Counted from the first letter of the stretch, positions 6,052-13,078 are shown. The stretch: DNA of 14,359 nt from GCA-002688135 sp964536565 (GCA_964536565.1 CAZHXK010000031.1:1-14359), one strand, 5' to 3'. Program-made: numbers and translations. The notes: generated from the sequence alone by a model not told the origin.

Positions 6052-6114
6052 ATGAAACCTGCTGGTTTCCCTAAGACTAACCCCCGGACAAATCTCGGCA
6101 TTTTAACATCGTGA
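6052..6114 (+). other. Probable true N-terminus of the 6111-6470 gene, separated by a frameshift in a C run
   Basis: ATG 6052 follows a strong Shine-Dalgarno site (AAAGGAGAGG, 6040-6049) and a good promoter. The frame encodes 20 residues (MKPAGFPKTNPRTNLGILTS) and stops at 6112-6114, overlapping the GTG at 6111 as GTGA. A one-base shift at the CCCCC run (6081-6085) would join it to the downstream frame, which is open from 6081. That would give MKPAGFPKTNPPDKSRHFN and so on, about 139 aa in total. Options: a sequencing or assembly indel, a real mutation, -1 slippage, or a leader peptide with coupled GTG restart. Confidence 0.6.
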
Positions 6115-6470
6115 GCGGTGCTCACAAAATTCCTGAAGTGACACCAGAACTTTTGGCAGATTTGTATGATTGTCTGATGCGGTTTGGTGCGCGCGATAAA
6201 GATATGCGCGTACTTCAAGTGATCAATCAGTTCTACCCCACCGCACGCACATCGATCGATCCCGATAACATGAATATTGTCATCCGGCAGAGGGATGATG
6301 TCGTCAAACCTGAAAGCTACCGGATCGAGACGAGAGACTCCGTCATCATGTGGGACACACGCGTCACCATCAGTTGGGTCGAAGAGCTCATCGTGCGTGT
6401 CGATAAAATCATGAAGTGCCTCATCAGCGTCGACATTGCTACCGGCGCTCGTGAGCAAACAAACCACTAG
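6111..6470 (+). CDS. Unknown protein (possibly the major part of a frameshifted 139-aa protein)
   Basis: 119 aa from GTG 6111; not recognised. The middle (VTPELLADLYDCLMRFGARDKDMRV...) looks helical and soluble, with a later beta-like segment (VTISWVEELIVRVDKIMKC) and no membrane segment. No Shine-Dalgarno site precedes the GTG; the good ribosome site and ATG are at 6052 in another frame, so translation probably begins there. A minus-strand frame of similar length across this region has no promoter, ribosome site or terminator of its own and is rejected. A strong terminator follows the stop by 8 bases. Confidence 0.75.
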   Translation: MSGAHKIPEVTPELLADLYDCLMRFGARDKDMRVLQVINQFYPTARTSIDPDNMNIVIRQRDDVVKPESYRIETRDSVIMWDTRVTISWVEELIVRVDKIMKCLISVDIATGAREQTNH

Positions 6471-6478
6471 CACGCCCC

Positions 6479-6503
6479 CCAGCCTATGCGGCTGGTTTTT
6501 TTA
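6479..6503 (+). terminator. Rho-independent terminator of the 6111-6470 gene
   Basis: CCAGCC, loop TATGC, GGCTGG, then seven T. The left arm overlaps the stop codon and last codons of the convergent minus-strand gene ending at 6484. Confidence 0.9.
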
Positions 6504-7545
6504 TTTTTGTGAAGAAAACTATAATCGTAAAAGTGAATAGCGCGAGTATGCCAAACGTCATAAGTTTGCCCGAGCTTTGTGCCACAACAGTCAGCCCACC
6601 AAACCCTGATGCGAGTGCCCAATATAAATACACTGTTTTTTTATGACCAATTGTCTTGCGTAATCTGAAATGTAAATGAGATGCATCCCCTTCCCACGGC
6701 TTCTTTCCTTTTTTCATGCGCCACAAAATGACGATGATCATATCGATAAGCGGAACTCCTAACACCAAGAGCGCAATCGCGATCTTTCCACCAGAGATAA
6801 CCGCGAGCACACCTAATATGTACCCAAGCCAAATACTTCCCACGCTTCCTAAGAATATCTTTGCTGGGTGATGATTGAGCGCAAGAAAACCAAGACAGCT
6901 TCCAGCAAGAATCGCGGATGCAAGCGCAATGTCTGGTTGATAGTACTGCGAGAACATGGAGAATCCCGCAATAAGAATTGCGCCGATCGCCACAATACCC
7001 GTCACTAATCCATCTAAACCATCCAGCAGCTTTGTGGTCCCTGTCATCAGCAACAGCCATGCAAACACAATACCATCCGCTAATAGGAAAATAGCAAATG
7101 GACCAAACGTAACATTCGGTTCGATCAAACTAATAATACCGCCAAATGGATTTGAGATGTGCGTGAGATTTGTTCCGAGTAATGTTGCGATGAGTACCGC
7201 AAAGATCATACCTCCAAGCTGCCAATGTGCTTTTAGATTTCTCTGGTCGTCGATAATTCCTAAAATGAGAATGACACACGAACCAATCAAAATAGCATTC
7301 ATGCGTGACGTGGGGATGGTGATCGTGAGATCGATATACTGCAACGCAATATGAACCATCAAAAAAAACGTGACCATGATGGGCACGCCGCCAAGCAGAG
7401 GTATAGATCGATGATGAATTTTCCGTCCACCTGTTGGACGATCCACGATTCTTAATTTGTTCGCCACGACAATCGTTATGCGCGTCAAAAGGTACGACAA
7501 GAGCGCTGCGACCGCGGCGAACATGAATACATGAATAGCTGACAT
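6484..7545 (-). CDS. WecA/TagO/MraY-type polyprenyl-phosphate sugar-1-phosphate transferase
   Basis: 353 aa multi-span membrane enzyme of the family that moves a sugar-1-phosphate from a UDP-sugar to undecaprenyl phosphate, starting a cell-wall or surface polymer. Seen: PTGGRKIHHRSIPLLGG (37-53), GIIDD (96-100), LLDGLDGL (173-180), HPAKIFLGSVGS (226-237) and the UDP-binding histidine motif SHLHFRL (289-295), with about ten hydrophobic spans. The subgroup resembles WecA/TagO more than MraY. Oddity: the family's GDxGS motif reads GSVGS, so an aspartate thought important for catalysis is Ser, and the Asn residues usually before DGLDGL are Thr/Lys. Starts 6 bases after the stop of the Clp-like gene: same operon. 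Exact sugar unknown. Confidence 0.9.
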   Translation of the reverse strand: MSAIHVFMFAAVAALLSYLLTRITIVVANKLRIVDRPTGGRKIHHRSIPLLGGVPIMVTFFLMVHIALQYIDLTITIPTSRMNAILIGSCVILILGIIDDQRNLKAHWQLGGMIFAVLIATLLGTNLTHISNPFGGIISLIEPNVTFGPFAIFLLADGIVFAWLLLMTGTTKLLDGLDGLVTGIVAIGAILIAGFSMFSQYYQPDIALASAILAGSCLGFLALNHHPAKIFLGSVGSIWLGYILGVLAVISGGKIAIALLVLGVPLIDMIIVILWRMKKGKKPWEGDASHLHFRLRKTIGHKKTVYLYWALASGFGGLTVVAQSSGKLMTFGILALFTFTIIVFFTKIKKPAA

Positions 7546-7551
7546 AGTCTC

Positions 7552-10254
7552 TTACTCTATATGTACTGCCCCATCCACGTCAATGACAATTGTTTGATTT
7601 CGCTGAACCTTCCCCTCAAGCAGTATGTTTGCCAATATATCCTCCACATCAGACTGAATCACACGACGCATTGGTCGCGCGCCAAATTCTGGCGAATATC
7701 CCTTTGTAGCTAGTTGTGCAACTGCACGCTCAGTTACATCTAAATGCACACCCTTCTGTTCGTAGAGTCGTTTTTCTATGCCACCAATCATGAGATGAGC
7801 AATATCCTCGATCTGTTCCTCGTTAAGTGGTGTGTACACAATCACACCATCGAAACGATTAATAAGCTCTGGTCTGAAATGTTGTTTGAGTTCTTGATCG
7901 AGTAATCCCTGTTTAATGACTTCGGTTTCTGCACCCGCACGAACCTGTTCTTGAATATAAGAACTTCCCGCATTTGAAGTACAGATAATAATGGTGTTTG
8001 TGAAATCTACCACGCGACCAACTGAATCTGTCACACGACCATCGTCGAAGATTTGTAAGAACACGTTCAATAAACCCTTATCTGCTTTTTCAAACTCATC
8101 GAGTAATAATAATGTAAATGGATTTTGTCGGATCGCTTCAGTTAATAAACCTGTTCCTTGCTGTCCTGGTTGTCCGATTAATCGATAGATCGACTGCGCG
8201 TCCTGAAACTCTGACATATCGAACCGTGTCATACGATCCTCGCCACCGAAATACACATCTGCAAGCGTTTTTGCTGTTTCAGTTTTACCGACACCAGTTG
8301 GCCCTAAAAACATAAATGTTGCAATTGGCTTTTTCCCTCCAGATAGATCTGCTCGCGCACGACGCAGCGCAGCGGATACCGCCTTAACTGCTTCATCCTG
8401 CCCAACCACACGCTCGTGCATGGTGGATTCTAAGTTCATTAGTTTATCCTTTTCATCCTCATTAATCGATTCTGTTGGGATATTTGTTTTTTGTGTGATT
8501 ACAAATCCCACATCCTCACCTCGCACAAGCTGATTTACTCCGCGTTTATTTCGCACGTATACCGCAACTTCCTGAAGTAGTTTGATCGCATTTTCTGGCA
8601 TTGCTTCATCTTGTAAAAATCGACGTGCAAGCGTGACACATTGCTCAATGGCTTTATACGTAAAAAATACGCCATGTTGTGCTTCCACACTGAATACGCG
8701 TGATTCGAGAATCTGAATTGCATCGTTATCTTCAACCTGAGTAACTTCGAGCTTAGTGGCCATTGATCCAAAGCGTGTATTTGCCACAGCCGTTCTGTAT
8801 GCCTCGTCCGTTGTTGTCGCGATAGCAATCAATCGTGTTTTTTCTAAAAGTTCGGCGAGTGTATCAGATAAATCCTGACTCACTCCTCCACCCACACGCA
8901 CACCAAACAACCCTTCAATTCCCTCAAAAGCTAAAATAGTATTTCCAGACTGTACTGCCTCCACAATAACTTGCATAAGTCTCTGCTGGTATTGTCCCAC
9001 ATCAGACCCAGATACAATATGCGTAATTGGCACACGAATAAGTCGCTTATCTTTTAAAACTTCCGGCACATCCTCTGAAACCATGCGCGCTGCCAATCCC
9101 TCAACAATACTCATCTTTCCGACGCCTTGTAACCCCGTCAGCAATGCCGCTTGTGAACCAGACTCAAAGGCACGCAAAAGAGAACCGATCTCTTTCGTAC
9201 GACCGACCGTCACCGGCAACGATCCATACTGCGCAGCCTTTGTTAGGTCCTCGCCGATCGCATTGAGGAGTGGCGTCGCCAAGCCCGTCATTGCCGCGCC
9301 TGTATCATTCGTGGATCGTCCAACAGCTGCTTTTCGGAATGAGCGCATCTCTCCTGATAGATGATTCATGAAACGGAACCATTGCACGCCATTTTCTAAT
9401 ACTTTTGGCTGTACACCTAATTTTTCGAAAAACTCCTCAAAACGAGGATCAACCATGAGGCACGCATCAAACAGATGAAACACTGTTACTTTTGGATCTC
9501 CATTTTTAGCTGCATCCAAATATGATTTGGCAATCGTCTGCCACATCGTACCATTTGTCTCAGCGTGATCCACCTCACCTGCGAGAAATTGATCATGGAA
9601 TGAGCGAGCAACTTCATCTGGCGGTAATTCAAAACGAATAAGAAATGATTTTACGTCTGGCGTTGCAAGAAGATGTTCAAATAATGTATAGAGTGAAAAA
9701 TGCACACCAAGCTTGTGTGATTTGATAGCTGCATCTTCAAACGCACGAACAGCACGTGGTGCCCATGCATGAGCGATGTTGTGGAATGAAGCACGATGAT
9801 ACTTTGATACTGACTCCCACGAGACCGCATCGTCATAGTCTGCATCGAGCGCCTCCTTCTTCACGAAATCTACCTTCTGAGCCGCACGTACCATTCGAGA
9901 TACAACAAACAGCGCTATCAAAATTGCAGCTGGTGCAGTTATGTATGTTTTAAGTAGCGCCTCTGGAATATATGTGAGGTATTCCGGACTGAACGAAGTA
10001 AAAAGTTTTATGACCCCTACTTGAAGTAAACTCAGAAGTGCCAACAACATCAGCACGAAGTTAAGAATACTATCGAATGACGCCTGTATTCTCCTTCCCT
10101 TAATCGCTTTGTTTGATAAATCGCGTTGCCACGCGAAGAAATAATTGTGTACTGAAAAACCCATCCAACTACCGCGACATGCGCGTCGGATGTGCGCCTG
10201 ATCTTTTTGATCGCAGATCAGGAGCGGTACTGGTTTTGTCTGCTCTTCCTCCAT
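7552..10254 (-). CDS. Membrane-anchored Clp-family double AAA+ ATPase
   Basis: 900 aa, longer than ClpC/ClpB relatives because of an N-terminal extension with two membrane spans (about 62-84 and 104-124). A helical Clp-N-like region follows (160-300), then D1 from about 350 and D2 from about 615. D2 is intact: Walker A GPTGVGKT (651-658), Walker B LLLLDE (715-720), sensor TSN (759-761), arginine finger in RPELINR (794-800) and sensor-2 GAR (858-860). D1 looks degenerate: Walker A is GLQGVGKM (T/S replaced by M) and Walker B is LAFEGIE instead of ...DE. No ClpP-docking [IVL]GF loop is visible in D2, and no long ClpB middle domain. Probably an unfoldase or remodelling ATPase at the membrane; protease partner uncertain. 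The ATG is 2 bases after the stop of the small membrane gene. Confidence 0.93.
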   Translation of the reverse strand: MEEEQTKPVPLLICDQKDQAHIRRACRGSWMGFSVHNYFFAWQRDLSNKAIKGRRIQASFDSILNFVLMLLALLSLLQVGVIKLFTSFSPEYLTYIPEALLKTYITAPAAILIALFVVSRMVRAAQKVDFVKKEALDADYDDAVSWESVSKYHRASFHNIAHAWAPRAVRAFEDAAIKSHKLGVHFSLYTLFEHLLATPDVKSFLIRFELPPDEVARSFHDQFLAGEVDHAETNGTMWQTIAKSYLDAAKNGDPKVTVFHLFDACLMVDPRFEEFFEKLGVQPKVLENGVQWFRFMNHLSGEMRSFRKAAVGRSTNDTGAAMTGLATPLLNAIGEDLTKAAQYGSLPVTVGRTKEIGSLLRAFESGSQAALLTGLQGVGKMSIVEGLAARMVSEDVPEVLKDKRLIRVPITHIVSGSDVGQYQQRLMQVIVEAVQSGNTILAFEGIEGLFGVRVGGGVSQDLSDTLAELLEKTRLIAIATTTDEAYRTAVANTRFGSMATKLEVTQVEDNDAIQILESRVFSVEAQHGVFFTYKAIEQCVTLARRFLQDEAMPENAIKLLQEVAVYVRNKRGVNQLVRGEDVGFVITQKTNIPTESINEDEKDKLMNLESTMHERVVGQDEAVKAVSAALRRARADLSGGKKPIATFMFLGPTGVGKTETAKTLADVYFGGEDRMTRFDMSEFQDAQSIYRLIGQPGQQGTGLLTEAIRQNPFTLLLLDEFEKADKGLLNVFLQIFDDGRVTDSVGRVVDFTNTIIICTSNAGSSYIQEQVRAGAETEVIKQGLLDQELKQHFRPELINRFDGVIVYTPLNEEQIEDIAHLMIGGIEKRLYEQKGVHLDVTERAVAQLATKGYSPEFGARPMRRVIQSDVEDILANILLEGKVQRNQTIVIDVDGAVHIE

Positions 10255-10256
10255 GT

Positions 10257-10625
10257 TTATAAAGTTGGAATGTATGACGTTAACATAACATTAAATATCA
10301 TCATGATTGCTAGTACAGGTAACAGAAACCAACCAAGAAACGCAGCGAGGTACAGCACAAAGATTATCGTGAAACCTACGAAGCGGAATATGATCTGGAA
10401 TAATCGCATGAAGAAGCTAATAATTCTCCCCTGCCAATCATACTGCTGAAACATTGGCGTAAAAATATTCTTGATCCACACAGCCAGCCCTACCGAATGC
10501 CACGTCGACGCACTTGTTGATACCAACCACTTGTATATAAAAACTGCACCACCCGTATACCACCAGATTGGTGCATATACGATGTCGCGTGCGAATGCGA
10601 ATAGTGTGTACTTCAAGAATGTCAT
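10257..10625 (-). CDS. Small multi-span membrane protein of unknown function
   Basis: 122 aa, mostly hydrophobic: an aromatic N-terminal span (about 8-34), an amphipathic FTPMFQQYDWQGRIISFF segment (55-72) and a long hydrophobic C-terminal part (75-114) that could cross the membrane twice. I do not know its function, but its placement two bases before a membrane-anchored Clp-like ATPase suggests translational coupling and probably a shared complex. ATG 10625 lacks a Shine-Dalgarno site and lies 5 bases from the end of the inverted-repeat element at 10631-10792, so the element forms the immediate 5' region of the operon. Confidence 0.87.
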   Translation of the reverse strand: MTFLKYTLFAFARDIVYAPIWWYTGGAVFIYKWLVSTSASTWHSVGLAVWIKNIFTPMFQQYDWQGRIISFFMRLFQIIFRFVGFTIIFVLYLAAFLGWFLLPVLAIMMIFNVMLTSYIPTL

Positions 10626-10630
10626 AGTTC

Positions 10631-10792
10631 TAGGTGCATTGCTAAATAAGCTTTGCCCAAAGTATTCTCTTTTTGGTCAAAATCATCTCAAATCTTTTCG
10701 ACTATACGTGAGCATATGCCTCAAAGCTTGTTCAATATTTTTGTCTCAAAAATTGAAAACTTTGACCTCAATCTTATTTAGCAATGCACCTA
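10631..10792. mobile_element. 162-bp element with perfect 20-bp inverted ends, possible MITE
   Basis: 10631-10650 and 10773-10792 are perfect reverse complements. The outermost base pair at each end is TA, so the element can be read as an 18-bp terminal repeat (GGTGCATTGCTAAATAAG) flanked by a TA duplication, as for Tc1/mariner/IS630-type miniature elements. The interior is A+T-rich, has no gene, and includes smaller hairpins (CTTTG-CC-CAAAG next to the left end). Alternatively it is a long-stem 5' UTR structure of the operon at 10625, since it ends 5 bases before the start codon. Confidence 0.65.
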
Positions 10793-10815
10793 ACAATTTT
10801 ACCATTTTTTTCGCA

Positions 10816-10839
10816 TAAAAAAAAGAAGGCTTGCGCCCC
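10816..10839 (-). terminator. Probable terminator of the mraZ-rsmH-ftsL cluster
   Basis: On the minus strand: GGGGC, GCAA tetraloop, GCCTT, C, then eight T. The stem is short with G-T pairs. It lies about 27 bases after the ftsL-like stop. Confidence 0.55.
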
Positions 10840-10865
10840 GCCGATCGCCATACACCTCTCGTCAT

Positions 10866-11216
10866 TTATTTTATTGCCACCGCATTATCAGCGATAGTGA
10901 TGTATACCGTCTCACCCTCATTCACCATTCCTAATGAATCAATGTTCTGTTTTAAGTTTTGTGTGGATTGTAGTTGCGCAACATGTAGTTCGAGCCGCTG
11001 ATTCTCTCTACCTAATTGCGTGTTTCGTTGTTCAATATCGAATATGGTAAATCCCTTCACTGACACACTATTGATCTGCCATACGTAAGCCAACATTGCT
11101 ATAGCCAATACCACCAACAAACCAATACGAAATGTAACGGATGATGTATCCGTCTTAGAACCTCTTTTTTTACGTGAGTACGCACGCGAACGGTGCGCTT
11201 TTATAAAAGGAGACAT
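10866..11216 (-). CDS. FtsL/DivIC-like cell-division protein
   Basis: 116 aa. A basic cytoplasmic N-terminus (1-30, many R/K), one membrane span (about 31-48, IGLLVVLAIAMLAYVWQI), then a heptad-rich coiled-coil stretch (58-90, with QRNTQLGRENQRLELHVAQL) and a short extracytoplasmic tail. This architecture, size and position directly after rsmH match FtsL, which pairs with FtsB/DivIC to activate septal wall synthesis. FtsL sequences diverge strongly, so DivIC/FtsB cannot be excluded on sequence alone. It starts 26 bases after the rsmH stop without a clear Shine-Dalgarno site. No penicillin-binding protein gene follows, unlike in typical dcw clusters. Confidence 0.75.
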   Translation of the reverse strand: MSPFIKAHRSRAYSRKKRGSKTDTSSVTFRIGLLVVLAIAMLAYVWQINSVSVKGFTIFDIEQRNTQLGRENQRLELHVAQLQSTQNLKQNIDSLGMVNEGETVYITIADNAVAIK

Positions 11217-11242
11217 GGCGTTGGTAGTGAGTGCTATGAAGC

Positions 11243-12106
11243 CTATTTTTTAGTCGCGACGCGAAGCTTTGCACTTCGTGACCGCGGATTGGTTGTAATT
11301 TCTTCGTCCGTAGCTGTGATTGGTCGTTTTGTTTGAACTTCGAGATCATCACGCCGTTTGAACATCTGCTTTACGATTCGATCTTCACCTGAATGGAAAC
11401 TGATCACCACGATTGTTCCACCAGGAGAAAGCATGTCTATCGCATCAGCAAGCCCTACTTTGAGCGCTGTAAGTTCATCATTAACTGCAATACGTAATGC
11501 TTGAAATGTTCTTGTTGCGGGATGAATTGCCCCACGTCTGCCGCCGATTATGTCTACCAGCTGCATCGTAGTTTCAATTTTCATCTCCTTGCGTGCTTTG
11601 ATAATCGCTTGTGCAATCGATCGCCACCTGCGATCTTCACCATACACACGAATAATCCGGCCAATATCCTCTTCGCGATATGCGTTGACGATATGCGCAG
11701 CCGTTTCTGACTGAGTAGGATCCATACGCATGTCGAGCGGTTCATCGTTCTGAAACGAAAACCCTCTATTGCGATCCGCAAATTGCGGAGAAGACCAACC
11801 TAAGTCAAAGAGGATCCCATGAACGTCTCCGAAATCCTCCGGTATGAGTGATTTCAGTTCACGAAAATTTCCTTGCTTTAGGATGATGTTTGCACCTTTT
11901 CCCAAATATTTTTTTGCACGAGAAAGCGATTCTGGATCTGTATCTAAACCAAGCAGCTTTCCATTACCGATTTTCTCGATAATCAATTCGCTATGCCCTC
12001 CATCCCCAAGCGTACAATCAATAATGTGATCGCCGGCTTTTGGATTAAGATGTTGAAGCACCTCCGCTGCTAATACGGGAATGTGTCGAGAATTCATGTC
12101 AGGCAT
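11243..12106 (-). CDS. rsmH: 16S rRNA (cytosine-1402 N4)-methyltransferase RsmH
   Basis: 287 aa, slightly short for the family. It uses S-adenosylmethionine to methylate N4 of C1402 in the decoding centre. Seen: HIPVL (8-12), SAM-binding CTLGDGGHSE (31-40), LFDLGWSS (99-106), PLDMRMD (123-129), HPATRTFQALRIAVNDEL (195-212), ISFHSGEDRIVK (235-246; usually SLEDR) and the NPRSRSAKLR ending (273-282). ATG 12106 has a weak GAG upstream; ATG 12097 (MNSRHIPVL) is an alternative start. It lies 143 bases after mraZ, and that gap contains the structured element at 12124-12216 and a 28-bp dyad, so rsmH may be controlled separately from mraZ. Confidence 0.97.
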   Translation of the reverse strand: MPDMNSRHIPVLAAEVLQHLNPKAGDHIIDCTLGDGGHSELIIEKIGNGKLLGLDTDPESLSRAKKYLGKGANIILKQGNFRELKSLIPEDFGDVHGILFDLGWSSPQFADRNRGFSFQNDEPLDMRMDPTQSETAAHIVNAYREEDIGRIIRVYGEDRRWRSIAQAIIKARKEMKIETTMQLVDIIGGRRGAIHPATRTFQALRIAVNDELTALKVGLADAIDMLSPGGTIVVISFHSGEDRIVKQMFKRRDDLEVQTKRPITATDEEITTNPRSRSAKLRVATKK

Positions 12107-12123
12107 ATGTTCTCGAATAACTG

Positions 12124-12216
12124 CTACAAATTTCTGATGAAAAAAGTGAATAAGCGACGAGGCGATGTTGACCCATCACCAAGAAGCTTTGAGCTTTTTG
12201 CAGACGAAATTTGTAG
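12124..12216 (-). ncRNA. Candidate structured leader RNA of rsmH (element B)
   Basis: Outer stem of 11 perfect pairs (12206-12216 with 12124-12134). Inside it are the P2 hairpin AAGCU-CAA-AGCUU, the P3 hairpin GGUGAUG/CAUCGCC and a conserved tail UCGUCGCUUAU. It shares 42 of 50 core positions with element A at 5814-5902. Its outer stem has a different sequence from that of A, so pairing rather than sequence is conserved. It ends 17 bases before the rsmH ATG and could act on the mraZ-rsmH transcript. Confidence 0.65.
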
Positions 12217-12224
12217 TATGTATT

Positions 12225-12252
12225 TAGAATCATATGTGTGATATGGATTCTA
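12225..12252. repeat. 28-bp imperfect inverted repeat at the end of mraZ
   Basis: TAGAATC-ATAT ... ATAT-GATTCTA arms with a one-base bulge. It overlaps the mraZ stop codon (12250-12252) and adjoins element B. No T run follows, so it is not an ordinary terminator; it may stabilise an RNA end or form part of the leader fold. Confidence 0.5.
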
Positions 12253-12681
12253 TATGCCGAGTTCGAATAAGTCCTCTGCGATAGCTCCACTTTCCTTCTC
12301 AGTCGCCTTCTTGTATTTCTCCCATGCAGCTTGATCCCAAATCTCGATTCTATTATAAAGTCCGGCCATGACCGCTTTCTTTTTGATCTTGGCAAATGTA
12401 CGCAGATAATCGGGAAGCATAATGCGTCCCTGCTTATCGATGGTTACCTCCATGGCACCTGCCAACATCAAGCGCGCGAACGCACGAGATTGTTTGTGTG
12501 AAAATGGCAATGCCGCCAATTTCTCGGCGAGCTTTTTCCATTCTTTGTTTGTATATAGAAAGAGTGAGTTATCTAACCCACGCGTTACGACGGCTTGAGT
12601 GCCGAGTAGTTTTCTGAATTTTGTGGGCACTGCGAGACGACCTTTCTGGTCGACTGAATGTGCATACTCTCCGATAAACAT
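12250..12681 (-). CDS. mraZ: Transcriptional regulator MraZ
   Basis: 143 aa, standard length. MraZ is an AbrB-fold DNA-binding protein that usually opens the division/cell-wall cluster and represses its own promoter. The two SpoVT/AbrB-like halves are visible through their signature loops: DQKGRLAVPTKFRKLL (11-26) and DKQGRIMLPDYLR (82-94). rsmH and an ftsL-like gene follow, as is typical. The start has no Shine-Dalgarno site and is preceded by a leader of nearly 400 bases; three TGGKN boxes just downstream of the distant promoter are probable MraZ binding sites (13044-13068). Confidence 0.97.
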   Translation of the reverse strand: MFIGEYAHSVDQKGRLAVPTKFRKLLGTQAVVTRGLDNSLFLYTNKEWKKLAEKLAALPFSHKQSRAFARLMLAGAMEVTIDKQGRIMLPDYLRTFAKIKKKAVMAGLYNRIEIWDQAAWEKYKKATEKESGAIAEDLFELGI

Positions 12682-13043
12682 AGTGGATCGTTATCAACAG
12701 AATCAAGGCTCTACGATACGGCATGCGTGCGCACATAGTGTTGCGGACATTACACGAAGTTTGTAACAACACAGATATGGAACCGTGGAGGAGAAATACG
12801 AATTCCGGTGTCATTTGCAGAAAAAACTTCTGCTCCTGATTCGCCAGTTGGGGAATACAGCGTATATCTCGTACGATGCCGCGCGTTACTAACTGCGCAT
12901 TGCATGTTGTAAGGTAGAGCGATTGAAACTGAAATACTGCGAGTGTAAGTCTTGTGAATCACCTTCTTTGTGAGGTTGCATTCGTGGGATCGTTACCAAC
13001 GATTTTTGAACACAATATCTCATTCACAAACGCTTATTTAATC
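12682..13043 (-). other. Long leader of mraZ without a recognised gene
   Basis: About 360 bases between the MraZ boxes and the mraZ start. On the minus strand it contains ATCGTT-GGT-AACGAT and GCAGAA-GTTTT-TTCTGC hairpins. A 22-base segment (12979-13000) imperfectly duplicates the region around the mraZ start codon (12679-12699); the upstream copy also ends in an ATG, which opens a 30-codon frame (12981 to 12889). Signatures of RNase P, tmRNA or tRNA are not seen. No convincing protein gene. Confidence 0.4.
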
Positions 13044-13068
13044 ACCCACCATTCCCCACAATTCACCA
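13044..13068 (-). promoter_or_regulatory. MraZ operator: three TGGKN boxes
   Basis: On the minus strand TGGTG (13064-13068), TGGGG (13054-13058) and TGGGT (13044-13048), each separated by 5 bases, a 10-bp period. This matches the known MraZ recognition of TGGGN direct repeats. They lie just downstream of the -10 box, fitting autoregulation. Confidence 0.8.
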
Positions 13069-13078
13069 CTACATAGTT

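Noticed and set aside
6018..6473. A 151-codon minus-strand frame opposite the 6111-6470 gene
   Set aside because: The plus strand has promoter, ribosome site and terminator in the right order. The minus frame has none and its composition is typical of an antisense shadow.
8535..8828. A 97-codon minus-strand frame inside the Clp-like gene
   Set aside because: An out-of-frame shadow of the ATPase with no start signals.
12750..12962. A 70-codon minus-strand frame in the mraZ leader
   Set aside because: No ribosome site, unlikely composition, and it lies within a region better read as a leader.
12682..13043. RNase P RNA, tmRNA or tRNA in the mraZ leader
   Set aside because: None of the conserved signature sequences could be found on either strand.
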